Source: Saturnia japonica (lineage: Eukaryota > Arthropoda > Insecta > Lepidoptera > Saturniidae). From it: a stretch of DNA of 64,000 nucleotides. Both the position numbers and the translations under genes were made by a program. Where the stretch lies: the NCBI GenBank assembly GCA_033032175.1, contig CM065328.1, positions 8,742,690-8,806,689 of the forward strand, written 5' to 3'. The notes under the pieces are model-generated. The model was not told the DNA's origin. It saw nothing but the letters and a program-made list of their open reading frames with translations, and did no database searches. Positions 1 through 12,118 of this stretch are shown here, piece by piece. Position 1 is the stretch's first letter. The number at the start of each line of letters is the position of its first letter.

Positions 1-94
1 GCCTCTTCCCGAGGTAAGGCACGGGTATTGGCGATTTCAAAAGCCGAGAAATTAACAGTTCTATATTTTTGCCACATATCGCGGTAAGCAATGG

Positions 95-345
95 TTGCTC
101 GGTTGATAAGATGTACAGGACTGCGCATCGATCGACGTGAGTTCGAATCCCTGCAATGAGCACAGGCTTTCGGTGAAGGAAAACATCGTGTTGAAACCAT
201 GGTATTGTGTTAGGGTTTTTTCTAACTACCACCATCAAGTTAAAAATCTGTGTGCCAAGCATTAATAGCTGCCGGACAGCTGCACTTGAGTGTCAGTTTT
301 CCACTAGAATTAGCGTGCTATCATCTTGGGTAGCACAGGTGAGAA
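95..345 (+). mobile_element. SINE-like repeat (AAAACATCGTG family)
   Basis: GTGAGTTCGAATCCCTGCAA (B-box-like) followed by TTTCGGTGAAGGAAAACATC and GTGTTGAAACCATGG. Related copies at 37875 and 62195. Confidence 0.55.
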
Positions 346-649
346 TGTGACCACAAAAAACCTAAAACGGTAAGAAAAAACAACATTCTCCCCCCAAAAA
401 CTCTCATACGTTGTCATATTAATCACAAATGTAGGCGTTGCATTAAAAAGAAGGTTACATATTCTGAAACTATTCGATATTCGAATGGTTAAATTTTATC
501 GTGAGCCAACTGTCGATCCTACGCTTTTAGATAACGGAATCCGAATGGAAATGTCGGTGCGACAGCTGCGCCTATGTAAATGCAACGGACTATTTGAATT
601 TGGAATCGGTTGTCTACCGGATACTGCTTTCGTAATCTGTAGATGTTTT
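346..649. other. No recognisable content
   Basis: Intergenic sequence between a SINE-like repeat and family D; nothing supported. Confidence 0.6.
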
Positions 650-1140
650 ATTAAGCTCGTGATACAAAACTCCGTTGATGGATTTTTTGGTGGGATCTTA
701 AAGAGACATGTTAAGGTTTTTGTTTCTAATTCATTAACTTAAGTTTTTGAGTTTTGACCCTATATTATATAAGATTGGTGGTGTTTTGCGTGATATAGTT
801 TGGTTAATGTGCTTAGGTGAAGTGAATTGTAAATATAAACTGAAAGCATGCATTTTGAAATGTCACAAAAACTACCTAGATCGTTATAACAAGGGAGCCA
901 CCATCTGGTTAGACGACATTTGAATAAAATACCTACTACTACGAAGACTTGACACCATTGACGCTGGCAAGTGCTTTTTGCGGTGCCAAAACAAGAAAAA
1001 AAAAGAAGAATAATTTCATTGAAAGGAGTTTTTAGCGGAATTAATTAACTTAGGTTCTTCGACCCTATATTATGTAAAATTGGTGGCATTTTGTGTGATA
1101 TAGTTTGGTTCTTGTGTATACGTGCAGTGGACTATATACC
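650..1140 (+). repeat. Family D repeat (full and partial copy)
   Basis: GACCCTATATTATATAAGAT, GTGATATAGTTTGGTTAATG, AACAAGGGAGCCACCATCTG and AAGTGCTTTTTGCGGTGCCA; a second partial copy begins near 1020 with GACCCTATATTATGTAAAAT. Non-coding; the frame at 485-742 overlaps its start and has no recognisable product. Confidence 0.65.
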
Positions 1141-1419
1141 TAAACTTGATCAATCTTGAAAAATCTTTCTATACCCTAGTATTCACTATAACGTTAGATT
1201 AATCATGTAAGCTATCATGCAAGCAAAAAGCTAGTGTTGTATACATTGTTATTTGATTTCAATTATCAGATTGAAAATTAATCGGTGTCTGTATCAGTTG
1301 TAATTAATAATGTTTAAATAAGTAATTAAAATGGATATTTTATTAATTATCTAACAATTTGTTTAATAATTACAACTGAATTCATTAACTACAATAAGTT
1401 ATCATCGGTTCAAATTTGC

Positions 1420-1936
1420 ATTCCCATTTATATAAACAAATAAATAAAATTGAAGTGTCTGTTTGTAATGTTAAAAGTAGCTTTATACTAAATGCATATA
1501 AAAGTAAATATATACGGTACTTACAAAAAAACACGAATTAAAAAAAATGATTTTCTATCTGTCTGTTTTTTCCGGGTAATCTGCGAAGCGGTTGCATCGA
1601 TCTTGACAGGACTTTCACTGGCAGATAGCTGATGGAATACATCAATGATGATGGATATAAGGAGTAACACAGTCTACCTTTATTTTATAGAAAGAATTAA
1701 GTTTATACTACGAAGACTTTAGGATGGTTAAATGGCGTACGCTAAGTACACTATAAGAGTTATATCAAATTAATGTAGTACATAATTGTACATCTTAAAA
1801 GGTACTATAAAAAAGTAAAAGAGAAAATATGTCTATGATTTAAGGATCACCACAATAATAGTGTTTGTCTTTAAAATAACAGGGAGCGGGCGTAACATGA
1901 TTCGCGCGTTGCGAGCGTAGCTGCGGACACATCTAG
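1420..1936 (+). mobile_element. Helitron-like element, family B
   Basis: Shares AATTGAAGTGTCTGTTTGTA near the 5' end and TTTCACTGGCAGATAGCTGA further in with the copies at 19134, 26516 and, inverted, 16390 and 27800. It ends CTAG|T at 1933-1936 after a GC-rich stretch. No ORF. Confidence 0.65.
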
Positions 1937-2115
1937 TCATAATATAATACTATCTTTGGACACGTCATCACTAGAGGTGGTCGTTGAATCAATAAACTGT
2001 GTTTTTAAAGACTTTTCATTAGTCAATAAGTTAACTGTTAATCATTAATAAAAAAAAACAGGTTGAAAATATTTGCTGTTAATTTAAGTCAACGCACAAG
2101 ACAAATTATTTCAAT

Positions 2116-2480
2116 AGTCTTTCTTCTTCTTCCTAACTTGGCAACCGGTCCTCTTTAATGAAGACCATTACTGCCATTATCGAGTGAATTATATTGTTAT
2201 GTGTTATGACGATTCAGTATCCTAAAAAGATGGTGGCTCCCTTGTTAGAACTTTCTAGGAAGATTTTGTGGGATCTCAGAACGAATGCTTTCAGCTTATA
2301 TTTATAATCCACTTCACTTATGCACAAAAACCAAACTATATCACGTAAAACGCCACCAATATTACATAATATAAGGTCAAAAAGCTATGTTATTTAATTA
2401 AAAATAAAAACCACAACATGCCACTTCAAGATACCGCCAAAAACTCCCATTTCAATAGTCATTATTTTACTCAGATAAAA
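2116..2480 (-). repeat. Family D repeat, inverted copy
   Basis: AAGATGGTGGCTCCCTTGTT, CAAACTATATCACGTAAAAC, ATAAAAACCACAACATGCCA. With the 650 copy it forms an inverted pair around a Helitron. Confidence 0.65.
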
Positions 2481-3059
2481 AAAAAAAACTATAATAGTTG
2501 AAAATATAAACTTTTTATTTATGTCGTTTGTCGTTGTATATCGTTTGGAAGTATTTTTAAATGTCGATTAAAATATTAATGAAATCTTGTCTGATTGAAT
2601 TAATAATTAATAATTTCTGAAAACATTGCTTAATATCAGTGAAACCAGTTACAAGTAAACGAATTAAAAATTTATTAAGGCCTGAAAGCGTTAATAAATT
2701 TTAATGAAATCTGTAGGAAACGAAATAACACTTTAATAATGTTCGAAAACAAGTTAACAATTTAACAATTTTTTCATCATTAACCAATATCTGTTAATTT
2801 CCATTGACGACAAAATAACTAACTTCATATATGAGATTATAATATAATACATAAATTTAAAAAACCCCTTGCGAATTCTAAACAAGATCGTTCATAAATG
2901 CGATGTATCTTCAGAATAACGGCTGAAGTTTTTAGTTGGCTAATTAATTCCATGGCACGCTGTTAACTTAGCCCCTTTAAGACGCTTGTTGTCGAGTATA
3001 CAACTGTATGTAGAAGGGAAACAAGCTATTAAATTGATTTTATAGTTAAAATATTCTAC
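2481..3059. other. AT-rich intergenic, nothing seen
   Basis: Strongly AT-rich; no frames, TIRs or known repeat motifs recognised. The stretch 1937-2115 is similar. Confidence 0.6.
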
Positions 3060-3325
3060 AATGATCCATGCACCTCTACCAGCCTGCTCAACTTAAGAAA
3101 GTTAGAGCAAACAGGGGTGCCTTTGAAGATTTCTCTCTGATGGAATACCTCCACCCTACAGAAGATCGCAGCCAAATAACCTTGTGTTATGTTCTTGCGG
3201 TGATTAGGGTTTCCAGAGCTCTTTGATGTAGCGGGATTTAAGGTCGACAACACGCCAGCGATACATAGTATTACAAGCATCTTTAGGCTACGGTAGGCCG
3301 TAAGCTTGTTTACCATCTTTGTTTA
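3060..3325 (+). repeat. Family E repeat (GGCCGTAAGCTTGTTTACC tail)
   Basis: CCACCCTACAGAAGATCGCA, AGCCAAATAACCTTGTGTTA, GGGTTTCCAGAGCTC, then CTACGGTAGGCCGTAAGCTT. A widespread lepidopteran short retroelement 3' end. The minus-strand frame across it is not a gene. Confidence 0.6.
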
Positions 3326-3420
3326 AAACAACAGCGATATTTTTTGAGACGCGAGGAATGGGATATATTACAGGGTGGCTCAAATAGCGACTGTTCTCTG
3401 GAATTACATGTGATCTGCGA

Positions 3421-3755
3421 ATGCCCCTGAAACTTAAAGGAAAATTGTATAAAACCATTATAGACCTATCTTGATATACGGATCTGAATACAGGGCAAAG
3501 AAAGAGATGGAAGAAAAACGATTAAATGTGACACAGATGCGAATGTTAAGATGGTTGTGTGATTTAACTAAAGTGGATAACATTAGGAATAATATATTAG
3601 AAGTATGAAAAAAGTAACAGTCATAGAGAAATTGAGGTATTATAGGTTAGTGTGGTATGGGTATGTCATAAGGAGGGATAAAGGTATGACAGTGGACGAA
3701 TATAGGAGAAGAGGAATACCGAAGATACCTAAGATATATTGTAAGAGGAATGATA
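3421..3755 (+). pseudogene. RTE-like LINE reverse-transcriptase scrap
   Basis: Reads LIYGSEYRAKKEMEEKRLN, MRMLRWLCDLTKVDNIRNN, a stop, then after a frame change KLRYYRLVWYGYVIRRDKG. This is the C-terminal RT region of RTE-type LINEs, which typically has MLRW and RWYGHV motifs. Degenerate. Confidence 0.65.
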
Positions 3756-4165
3756 AGTTGTTATACATCGAGCCCATTCAATTGCGCAGTAACATTGGCT
3801 CGCTGAGCGTGTTCTACCGTCTATATCATGGGGAGTGTTCTGAAGAGCTGTTCAAACTATCTCTCTCCTTATCTTTCTATAAATATCTTATCTATCTATC
3901 TCGTTTCCACAACAGAACCACACGCGATGGATGGGTTTCGGAGTCACAATTTTAAGGTAACCTACTTCTCGGTAAGTTCTTTATTTGTCGTACTGTGAAA
4001 CTATGGAAGCATCTCCAAGCCAGTGTGTTCCCTCCTTCTTATGACATTTGTTCCTTCAAGCGAACTCTCGGTGGTCACTGTTGTGTTTGGATTGTACTGC
4101 GCCTGTTTGTGCATCAAAGACTGTACCGTTAATTTGCCGAGCTACTAAGAGTATAATAAAAAAAA
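3756..4165 (+). pseudogene. LINE C-terminal scrap (SLSVFYRLYHGECSEEL type)
   Basis: Contains IGSLSVFYRLYHGECSEELF and, in another frame, TVKLWKHLQASVFPPSYDIC, the order seen at the end of some insect LINE ORF2 proteins. It abuts the RTE scrap, making a chance fused frame at 3605-3955. Related scraps: 19893-20165 and 52895-52990. Confidence 0.6.
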
Positions 4166-4554
4166 GTTAATTTGTGATATTGAATATAAGTATGGACTGT
4201 CATTTTTGTACTTAAAATAGCTAAGTGATCGTCTTTTATAGGAAGCTATCAGAATAATATCTGATATACATATAAATCGTCTTATTTCTTTAGAAATTAT
4301 TGCATTATGTTCTGTATCCTTTTTTTATCTGTACATATATATAAAAAAAAAATATTTATTAAAATATTTTGGTTCCGTTTATGATAAAACATCCATCACA
4401 AAGTCTCAAATGTTAAATAATGTCTAAAAGAGCGTGTTCTATCGGTTTAAAGGCGAGCTATAAAAAGGTTTTCCCTAAACCCTTTTTGAATACCACTATT
4501 GGTTGTCGTACCGTGAGAAAAGTTTATTGTGATGCATCATGCATGGTGTTTTTT

Positions 4555-4827
4555 TAGCCGACTTCTAAAAAAATACGGGTGTAAGTTTCTTGGAGGTTAC
4601 TCAATTTAAAAGTACATTTTTTTTTTTAAATCGTGTTCAGCCTCAACTCCTTTGTTTATGAACCAATTCGTAGATTCTTTTTTTGGTGGATAGTGATAAC
4701 CCCATGGGTTGCCCCATTTTAATTTCATTGGTATTGGACCTTCAACTTGAAGATACACCAGGGGACTCTTCAAAACCATTGAAGTTGGTTAACTTGTTTT
4801 GTTAAAAATCTTCTTGTTTATACTAGA
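4555..4827 (+). repeat. Family C repeat
   Basis: Core motifs shared by all family C copies: TTCAGCC…CTCC/TTGTTTATGAACC, CCATTTTAATTTCATTGG, TACACCAGGGGACTCTTCAA and TTGTTAAAAATC/TTCTTGT at the end. About 270 bp, non-coding. Confidence 0.65.
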
Positions 4828-4828
4828 A

Positions 4829-5060
4829 AGGTGGTAAACAAGCTTATGGCCCGCCCGATGTAAACCGGCGCGTTGCTGGCCTTGATCCTTCTACCCCAAG
4901 GAGCTTCTTGGAGACAGTTTTTAAAGAGCACAGGGTCGTATGCTAGTTTGCTACCTTTGTAAATATAAAAGAAGTTGTGGAAATCCTACTCGTCGCAGGA
5001 ATACAACATAAGGTTATTAGGCTGCGATCTTCTGTAGGGTCCACCATTCGGACTGCCGCA
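4829..5060 (-). repeat. Family E repeat, inverted
   Basis: GGTGGTAAACAAGCTTATGG, CCCGCCCGATGTAAACCGGC, then TTATTAGGCTGCGATCTTCT and GTAGGGTCCACC. Confidence 0.6.
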
Positions 5061-5329
5061 AGTAAATCTATAATCAGGGTGGCGTTTATTCATCATTAGT
5101 ATGTTTTATTTCAAATTTAATTGATGTTATATATGTTATAGTTATGTTAAGTGGAGACATCGTTGCAGATATCAACACGGTAATCTTAGAAAGCGGATTA
5201 GGTCTCAAATCCAGGCACTTGAACTGCATGATAGGAGCTTGGCGAAGGATTTGGTTTTTTAGAAATATATGATGAGAGTTAATGGTAATACCCGAAGGTT
5301 TCTAACGTGTTCAAAGTCCAGAAAAAATA

Positions 5330-5455
5330 TTTCACGAATGCTTTATTCAATTCAGGACATACGAAAGCAATTATGAATGTAAAAACACTATTACCGGTTT
5401 CGAAAAACATCCCAGATATCGAGAAGATCCGGTAAAAAACTAGATCAGTTTTATC
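5330..5455 (+). repeat. Family H repeat
   Basis: TTACCGGTTTCGAAAAACAT, CCCAGATATCGAGAAGATCC, GGTAAAAAACT. The ACCGGTTCGGAAAAC…GAGAAGAACCGGCAAGAAACTC repeat is common in Lepidoptera. Other copies: 10975-11100, 16960-17030, 29993-30090. Confidence 0.55.
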
Positions 5456-5459
5456 AACT

Positions 5460-7476
5460 TTTAAATTTTAAGTTGTTCTTTTCTTGTAACTGTAGGTAAA
5501 ATGATGATGTACTTATATTTTAGGCTAAAATGACAAAAGTGAGTGTGGATAATTTTTTTTTTTTTTTGAGAGGTTTCCATTCCCTGGATTGGACTGTACG
5601 TCATTGTTTGCTGTTACAGTGTTACAAAACAATTATGAAGAAGCTAAATGAATTAAATGATATTTTATTAGCAAGTTGAGATTATCTCTGGTTTATCTAA
5701 CAAGCTTTAATTAAATTATTCTCGAAGAATAATTTCGTCTCTATTACCTACACCGTAATAGTATACCATCCATAGTATTATTTAGAGAATTGTCTCTCTA
5801 ACATTTCAATAGCTGATCTGTGCATGTATTTCAGAAATTACAGAATTTAAATAACGTAACACCTATGATGTCAGATAAACATGTTTATTTATTTATTTAT
5901 AATAAAAACACCAACAAGATTTACATTCTGACAAATTATAAAATTATTATACCAAAATGTATCACTCAACTACCGTACAATGAAATTAAATTAAAATTTT
6001 TAAAATATTTTTAGAATAGTCCTCGTTACCTTGAAAACTGTGTTAATAGATTATGTAATCTTTAAGTAGAGAATTAATGTTATTTTCCCACGAGAGATGC
6101 GAATTTATCTTCTTTAATCGGGATTCACATATTATGAAGGGTTCAATGTAAAAAAAAAAAACTTATCTAATATTAAACTTATTTATATTAGATTTAGCGC
6201 TAGGCGCTAAGACGCGCTGGAGATTACAAAAAAAAAGCGCTAGTTCTGGCGAAATAACGCCAAGTTGGTAGTACTGTCCTCCTACTTACTTCATCATGTA
6301 AGCGAATGATATGTAGGTATTTATTTGTGCAGTAATGTGCCATTTGTCTTGTAAAAATAATCAGGTAGGTAAGCCTATTTACACTATTTTACATTGGTTA
6401 CTTATAATATCGATGTACTAGGGTATAAATTAAGTGCTATGGTTATGCTACGATTGGGCTTACATATGTGAATTGGAAAAAAAGCCGCTAAAATATTAAA
6501 ATAATAAAAAAAGGAGGAAGGATGGAAGGACAGATGGTATTATTTTTCCATAAATGGTCAATGGACTGTGAAATTTGTTAAAGCGGTTATAAAAATTATA
6601 ATGGACCACTGAAAAATAAATAATTTAATTGTAGATCTTTGTATATAAAAATTAAGTGTCAATTAATCAAATATAAAGTGCAGTGTATAAGTAATTTATT
6701 ACAAACAGATACATCTAATAATACATGTGTCATATATTACTCAGATTTCCATATTATACAAGAGGGTGGGAACTCTGAAACTTTAAGAAATAGATAAATA
6801 TGTGCTAAAGAACTATGACATCGATTTTAAAGATAAGAAAATAATAATAATAATAATAAAAACCTTATACACGAGTCAGGAATAGAAATTAATCATTATA
6901 CGATAATTGATAGTGTAGGTTGTAAGGAATAAATGTTCTAAGAAACCCTGTGTCTCAAATTAAAAGAAAAAACTGAATTTAATCGTTTAGTTTTGAAATG
7001 TCAATAATAACAGCCATTTTATTGAAAACAATCTTTAAAATCGATCACACGGTTCTTTAGAACATATTTATCTATCTTTTATAGTTTCAGAGTTTCCCTC
7101 ACTGGCCCATTTAAATGTTACACCCTCTATCTCCAGGTACGAAAATATTCCGTAGTTTAAAGAAATAAGATTATTATAGAAACAATTATTGTCATTCGAA
7201 GAAATCAAATATTTTATTATACCTTGAAATTACTCACGAAAGTACCATTCTAACAGTAGTTTTACCGATAACACTCTAAAAGGAAAATAACTCACTTTTA
7301 TAGAGCTGAAAAACGTTAAAAAGTCGTATAAATTATCAGAAGTTACATCCTTAAAAATTAAACTCGCCTTGGCGAAGTTATTTTAATTTTGGAAAGGTAA
7401 AATGTAAGATATTATTGTAAAAGATTTTCATATAGAATATTTCTAACGATTCGGTTTAACTAGGCGGAATATACTT
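5460..7476. other. AT-rich intergenic
   Basis: Two kilobases with only short frames of Lys/Asn/Ile-rich composition, one AAT microsatellite and the palindrome TAGCGCTAGGCGCTA near 6194. No gene supported. Confidence 0.6.
6839..6861. repeat. (AAT)n microsatellite
   Basis: Seven AAT units in AT-rich intergenic DNA. Confidence 0.9.
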
Positions 7477-7985
7477 ATGGACTACGCAATAAAAATGAAT
7501 AAATATTACGATCTATGTAATGAGCTAACTAAAAACGGCTATGCGTTTAACTTGTATGTGGTGGACGTGGGAGCGACAAGTATTCCATCGAAATCTCTCT
7601 ATAAGTTGCTAAAAGACCTCGACCTGTCGAGAACTGCAGTAAGTTCTATTTTAGAACGGGTATGTAAAGCAGCATTAACAGGCTCTTACCAAATCTGGTT
7701 TGGCAGCAAGGGTATCGTGGGCAGTCAAGGTGAACGCTGATGTGCATCATCCCCTAAACCTACACCTGGGTCGCATGTCCCGGGGGCTGTTCGTGTTTCC
7801 CTCTGTCTACCACACGAAGGACCCGGCACCCGCACTGTGAATCCATAGAATGCTAAGATGTTTGTCTCTATGTATAAATAAACTTATTTGTTAAGTACTG
7901 AGGCTGTATAGAAATTATTGATAAGTAATTTATATCTGCTATAGCTTATACATAGTATCAAATAAAGTTTGTTTGTTTGTTGTTC
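7477..7985 (+). pseudogene. Retroelement C-terminal ORF scrap and 3' tail
   Basis: An 87-codon frame (7477-7740) reads KYYDLCNELTKNGYAFNLYV, VDVGATSIPSKSLYKLLKDL, LSRTAVSSILERVCKAALTG and SYQIWFG. I recognise the pattern (VEVGARG…SLY.LLKDLGLSR…SKAAL.GS.QIW) as the end of a common lepidopteran reverse-transcriptase polyprotein. The GC-rich segment after it and a TTTG-repeat tail at 7967-7983 look like its 3' UTR. Probably a 5'-truncated retroelement; the clade is uncertain. Confidence 0.5.
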
Positions 7986-8569
7986 CTATGTACGCTTTGA
8001 TCTTTTAATCAATGTAACAGATTTTAATACGGTTTTCACGAGCATTTAGAGAATTTCTTACGGAGGGTTTCTATATACAATACAATTCAAATACTTTTTT
8101 GTATAGTAGATAAAATTCAATTATTTTTAATCAAGTCGTCAAAAATGATTTTCGGGCGTTTATATGGCTTACGGTGGCTAAACCTTATGAGATAGATAAA
8201 ATAAGGTTCTAAAGAATTGTAGTTCTTTAAAAAGCCTAGAGAAGAGTCCGGGATGGCATATGTCTATTTCTTAGGTTGACTCATATTATTCAATTTTATC
8301 TTCAACATAATAATATTAAGTTATTTTCGCAGCTACTTTTCTCCAATTCAGTATTAATCTTTATCCAGATAAGTTTGTTATATAACTTTAGCATTTAATG
8401 TAGATTAAGATTTATCTTTAGCGTTTTCAATTTAAATAATAACCGTAGAAGATATCACGAAGTTTAAAATTCTTCGCTACCAAGGAAATCTAACCTAAAA
8501 AAACCTACGATAAATTGCACGATGCGAATGAAGCCCACTATTCGAAATTATGAAGTTACATACTAACAC

Positions 8570-8795
8570 ACCTGTATTCCCGAAGGGTTAGAGAGAGGTG
8601 TATACCTACAGTTCACCGAGTATGTTTTAGGTCCCATGTAAAAGGGGACGAGCCTATTGCCATTAATCGGGCACAAAGTCCAAACTCCAAGCTGCTACTG
8701 AGAATTTCATAGAAAAGCACTTTGCTCAACCTGAGAATCGAACCTAGGACCACGAGCATAGCAGTCGCGTTTAGGATCATTGGCTAATGACGCAG
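8570..8795 (-). mobile_element. tRNA-derived SINE
   Basis: Inverted: TATTCCCGAAGGGTTAGAGA, TTGCCATTAATCGGGCACAA, GAATCGAACCTAGGACCACG (complement of the B box). Confidence 0.75.
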
Positions 8796-8984
8796 TTATG
8801 AACTATCAATATTAAAACGATAAACTCTACTAAATCAGGCTTTTTTTAAATATAAAGTACACGCTGGGGCAGGTCACTGGTTATGTACATAGATTGAATT
8901 TTTCTAGAGGGTGTGGATGTGTAAATTCAAATGTATGAGGGATAGAGAAAAAACAAAGGTCGGCAATGTTCTAGTGATACCTTT

Positions 8985-9068
8985 AATGTCACAAGCGTCC
9001 ATTGGCCACGGTAACCGCTAACAATCAGGCGGGCCGTACGCTTGTTTGCCACCTAAGTTGCATAAAAA
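8985..9068 (+). repeat. Family E tail
   Basis: CACAAGCGTCCATTGGCCAC, GGTAACCGCTAACAATCAGG, CGGGCCGTACGCTTGTTTGC, short A-run. Confidence 0.6.
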
Positions 9069-10509
9069 AAATCTTTGTGGTTAAAACAGAACAGCTCTAA
9101 AAATCTAAATTTTTGTCTTCTTGTAAGTAGATTTTAATAACATAACCACAAGTAAATCAGAGAAAAAACAAACGTATCGTTCTTCTGTCTACGTTACGGG
9201 GGTTTAAGACTCGTATTTCCTATACAAATAAGAAAACAACTAACTCCAGCAAGCCATATTTGCTTCAATCGCAGTATGAAATGTAAATACATATTAAATA
9301 CTTTGCTTTAAGTCTTTTTCTCTTGCGATACGTTATGTTTCTAACTGGATACGTATTAAACAAATGCTAATGTTTGTTTTCTGATACTGAATTATTTTGA
9401 AGATTATTTTATTTTTAATATTACTCATGGGCAGATGGGCATAATATAGCCATCAATATACACCGAACACACTGTTGAGTAACGATAAACGATACTAATT
9501 GCGTATAGGGTCACGCGCAGTGTAGGGTTTCGTAGTTATTCGTCACAGTATGCAGATTTAGAGAGGAGGATATATGTAATTTTCAATGGGATTGGTGCGA
9601 AATTACTTCTCCAAGTACATTTTAGAAGTTTATTGACTATTACTTGCTAAATTGAACAGCCTACTTACCTCTAATAGTTTTCCTTTTAACTTCAATATAA
9701 TACTACTACTATGATTTTTTTCACATATTGCAAAATAACCATTTAGTTGGAAGCTGGGGGACATTTGACTGTAACAAAAATTTGCAAACTTATATTTTAC
9801 AATCGGATCACTGAATGGAAAAATGGTTTTCACACACCCGCAATATTTTTGAAATACTTATCCAACGACACCACATACGATGGGATAGACGAGAAAAATT
9901 AAATTCATTCACACTTTCGTGTAGGGAAGCTACCATAAACATTTTTCTAAATATTTTATTTTATCACTTTGTCGGTCTGATTAATATGTATACTCATACA
10001 ATATTTACAGCATTCTAGTACGAATAATCTCTGAGCTAAGCCGTGGACCAACAGATGTACATAGCGAAACTATAAGGGTTCCTTGTTGACTTCGGAACCC
10101 AAAAAAGTATTTATCTAAAAAAGCCTGACAACAAATTAATAGCAATTTGTCATATAACAAAAATTACTTTTCGATCAGGCGACCTCGTTATTTATAATAA
10201 GATCGATAATCCTTCAGACGTTACGCTTCCACACATCTTTTTGAGTTCCACTGTAAGTACAATCGTGTTGAAAAGTCTGATTAAATTTACATCCGCCATT
10301 TTAGATTCGTTTGCAGCTCCGTATTACATTAGTTAAATTTTTACTGTCAACCTTTACTTGATGGAAAGGAAATCTCCATTATGTATATTCAGTAAATACT
10401 GTATTATGCAGGTTAAAGCTTTTTGACACAGTTATGTAGGTGACATTGTCAGCTTTTATTACCATAGTACTGTAGCCTACAGACGCTTGTAAAACAATAG
10501 GTATCACTA
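9069..10509. other. Intergenic, nothing seen
   Basis: Short overlapping frames on both strands at 9630-10018 have no recognisable motifs. Confidence 0.55.
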
Positions 10510-10640
10510 GCGCTTTACCGATCTTGAAGGATATCTGGAAACCCTACTCAACAAACAAACACAACGTTATTTGGCTGCGATCTGCTGTAGGGTGGGAGGC
10601 GTTCCACCGGTCGAACTACTTCAAGTAAAGAGAAATCTCC
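10510..10640 (-). repeat. Family E repeat, partial inverted
   Basis: ACACAACGTTATTTGGCTGC, GATCTGCTGTAGGGTGGGAG. Confidence 0.5.
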
Positions 10641-10974
10641 AGAGACATGTCTCTGTGCTTTCTACACCAGGTGATGGTGGTTGCGATCCATTCGGACACA
10701 ATTGTCATGACCTACCAACCGGTTAATGTATTGATATCTTGAATGAACAATTATAAACGTGTTTTATTTATTCTATGCGTGACAGTATGAATTTAAGAGC
10801 ACACGCTTCACAAATTAGATCGGCTGCCAAACAGCCAATTTACCTTACTCTGTCCCTATTTCGCACACGTAGTGGAAAACTTTATTAGCAAGAAACGTAT
10901 GAGGGATAACTATGTACATAAGTACTATGATTTGTGTTGTAACACTTTGTAAGAAATATTTTTTTTTACATCTG

Positions 10975-11100
10975 TCAAAATAAAAAAAATACTTTATTCA
11001 AAAAGGTACTCATGAACGTTTAAACACTACTACCGCATCGGAAAACATCCCAGTCATCGAGAAGAACTGGTAAGAAACTCAATCGGATTTTTAACTGACT
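10975..11100 (+). repeat. Family H repeat
   Basis: TACTTTATTCAAAAAGGTAC, CGGAAAACATCCCAGTCATC, GAGAAGAACTGGTAAGAAAC. Confidence 0.55.
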
Positions 11101-11717
11101 TCAATTCACTTCGACTCCAATTTCTTAAAAACTTGGCTGGCACCGACTCCAAAAATAAGAATAATTGTATATTATTGTCTTTCGCCAAGCTAGCTCAGTC
11201 TTATAAATAATATAGTCGGCAGATAGTTGAAACGTTTATTCAACCACCACACATTCATAAGTTTGGCTAAATAAATAAAATAAACAGAAAACACGACAGA
11301 CATCTTAAATGATATTAAACGATGCGCTAGTTAGAGCTCTTCCTCTTATTCTCTGTCAAATTAAAGAAAAGAACTAACAACCTACGCATATACAAACTAC
11401 ATAGAGTAATCATCGTACCTAGACGGGAGATGTATATCATGGCGCTGCGCGGCGTCTAAAAGTAGGTTACTATATGTGTTATAAAATATGTTGTAGACGA
11501 ATAGTTCGTAGGAATATCAAACTTTGAGTTAAAAATAGGATATTTTTAATTATATTAATAACGTAATTATTTTTTTTATTTTTTTAGTGCATTTTTTCAC
11601 AGTATTTTGGAGTCGGTTTTGTTTTTATGAAAAAAAGTTTATTATTTTTTTCAATTATTTCAAAAGTCGCATTGGATATAAAATATCACAATTAATCGGA
11701 AAAAAACTTTAACAGGA

Positions 11718-11900
11718 ATGAGATTACGCTCGGGACACATCCCATCGAAAAAGTTCGCATTTATGATGCGTAAAGCGCCATCTCCAATGTGTCCAACTTG
11801 CGGGACTCATAGATGATGTGCACCACATTCTGGTGGAGCGTGTTCAGATTGAATATACTAGGTCTAAACTTTTTACTTCTGGTTCGTTCCACATTGGTAT
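11718..11900 (+). pseudogene. LINE C-terminal scrap
   Basis: RLRSGHIPSKKFAFMMRKAP, SPMCPTC and, after a frame change, DDVHHILVECVQIE: the His/Cys-rich segment near the end of Jockey/R1-type LINE ORF2 proteins. Confidence 0.6.
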
Positions 11901-12118
11901 ATAGTAATTCCATTTTGACTGACCCTTCGTCTTCTTTTGCAAGGGAGCTATTTAAAATTAAGTTAAGTAATTGTTAATAGTAGTTTTTATGTTGTGTGGA
12001 AATTTTCTTGAGATTTAAATTATTTTATTAATTAAATTATTTGAAATTACACAGGCAACTTAGTCGCCCAAGGGACTAAGCCTAAAATAAAGAAGAAAAA
12101 AAATCTATTTCAAAAATA

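Noticed and set aside
3056..3316. 86-codon minus-strand frame
   Set aside because: It lies inside a family E repeat copy.
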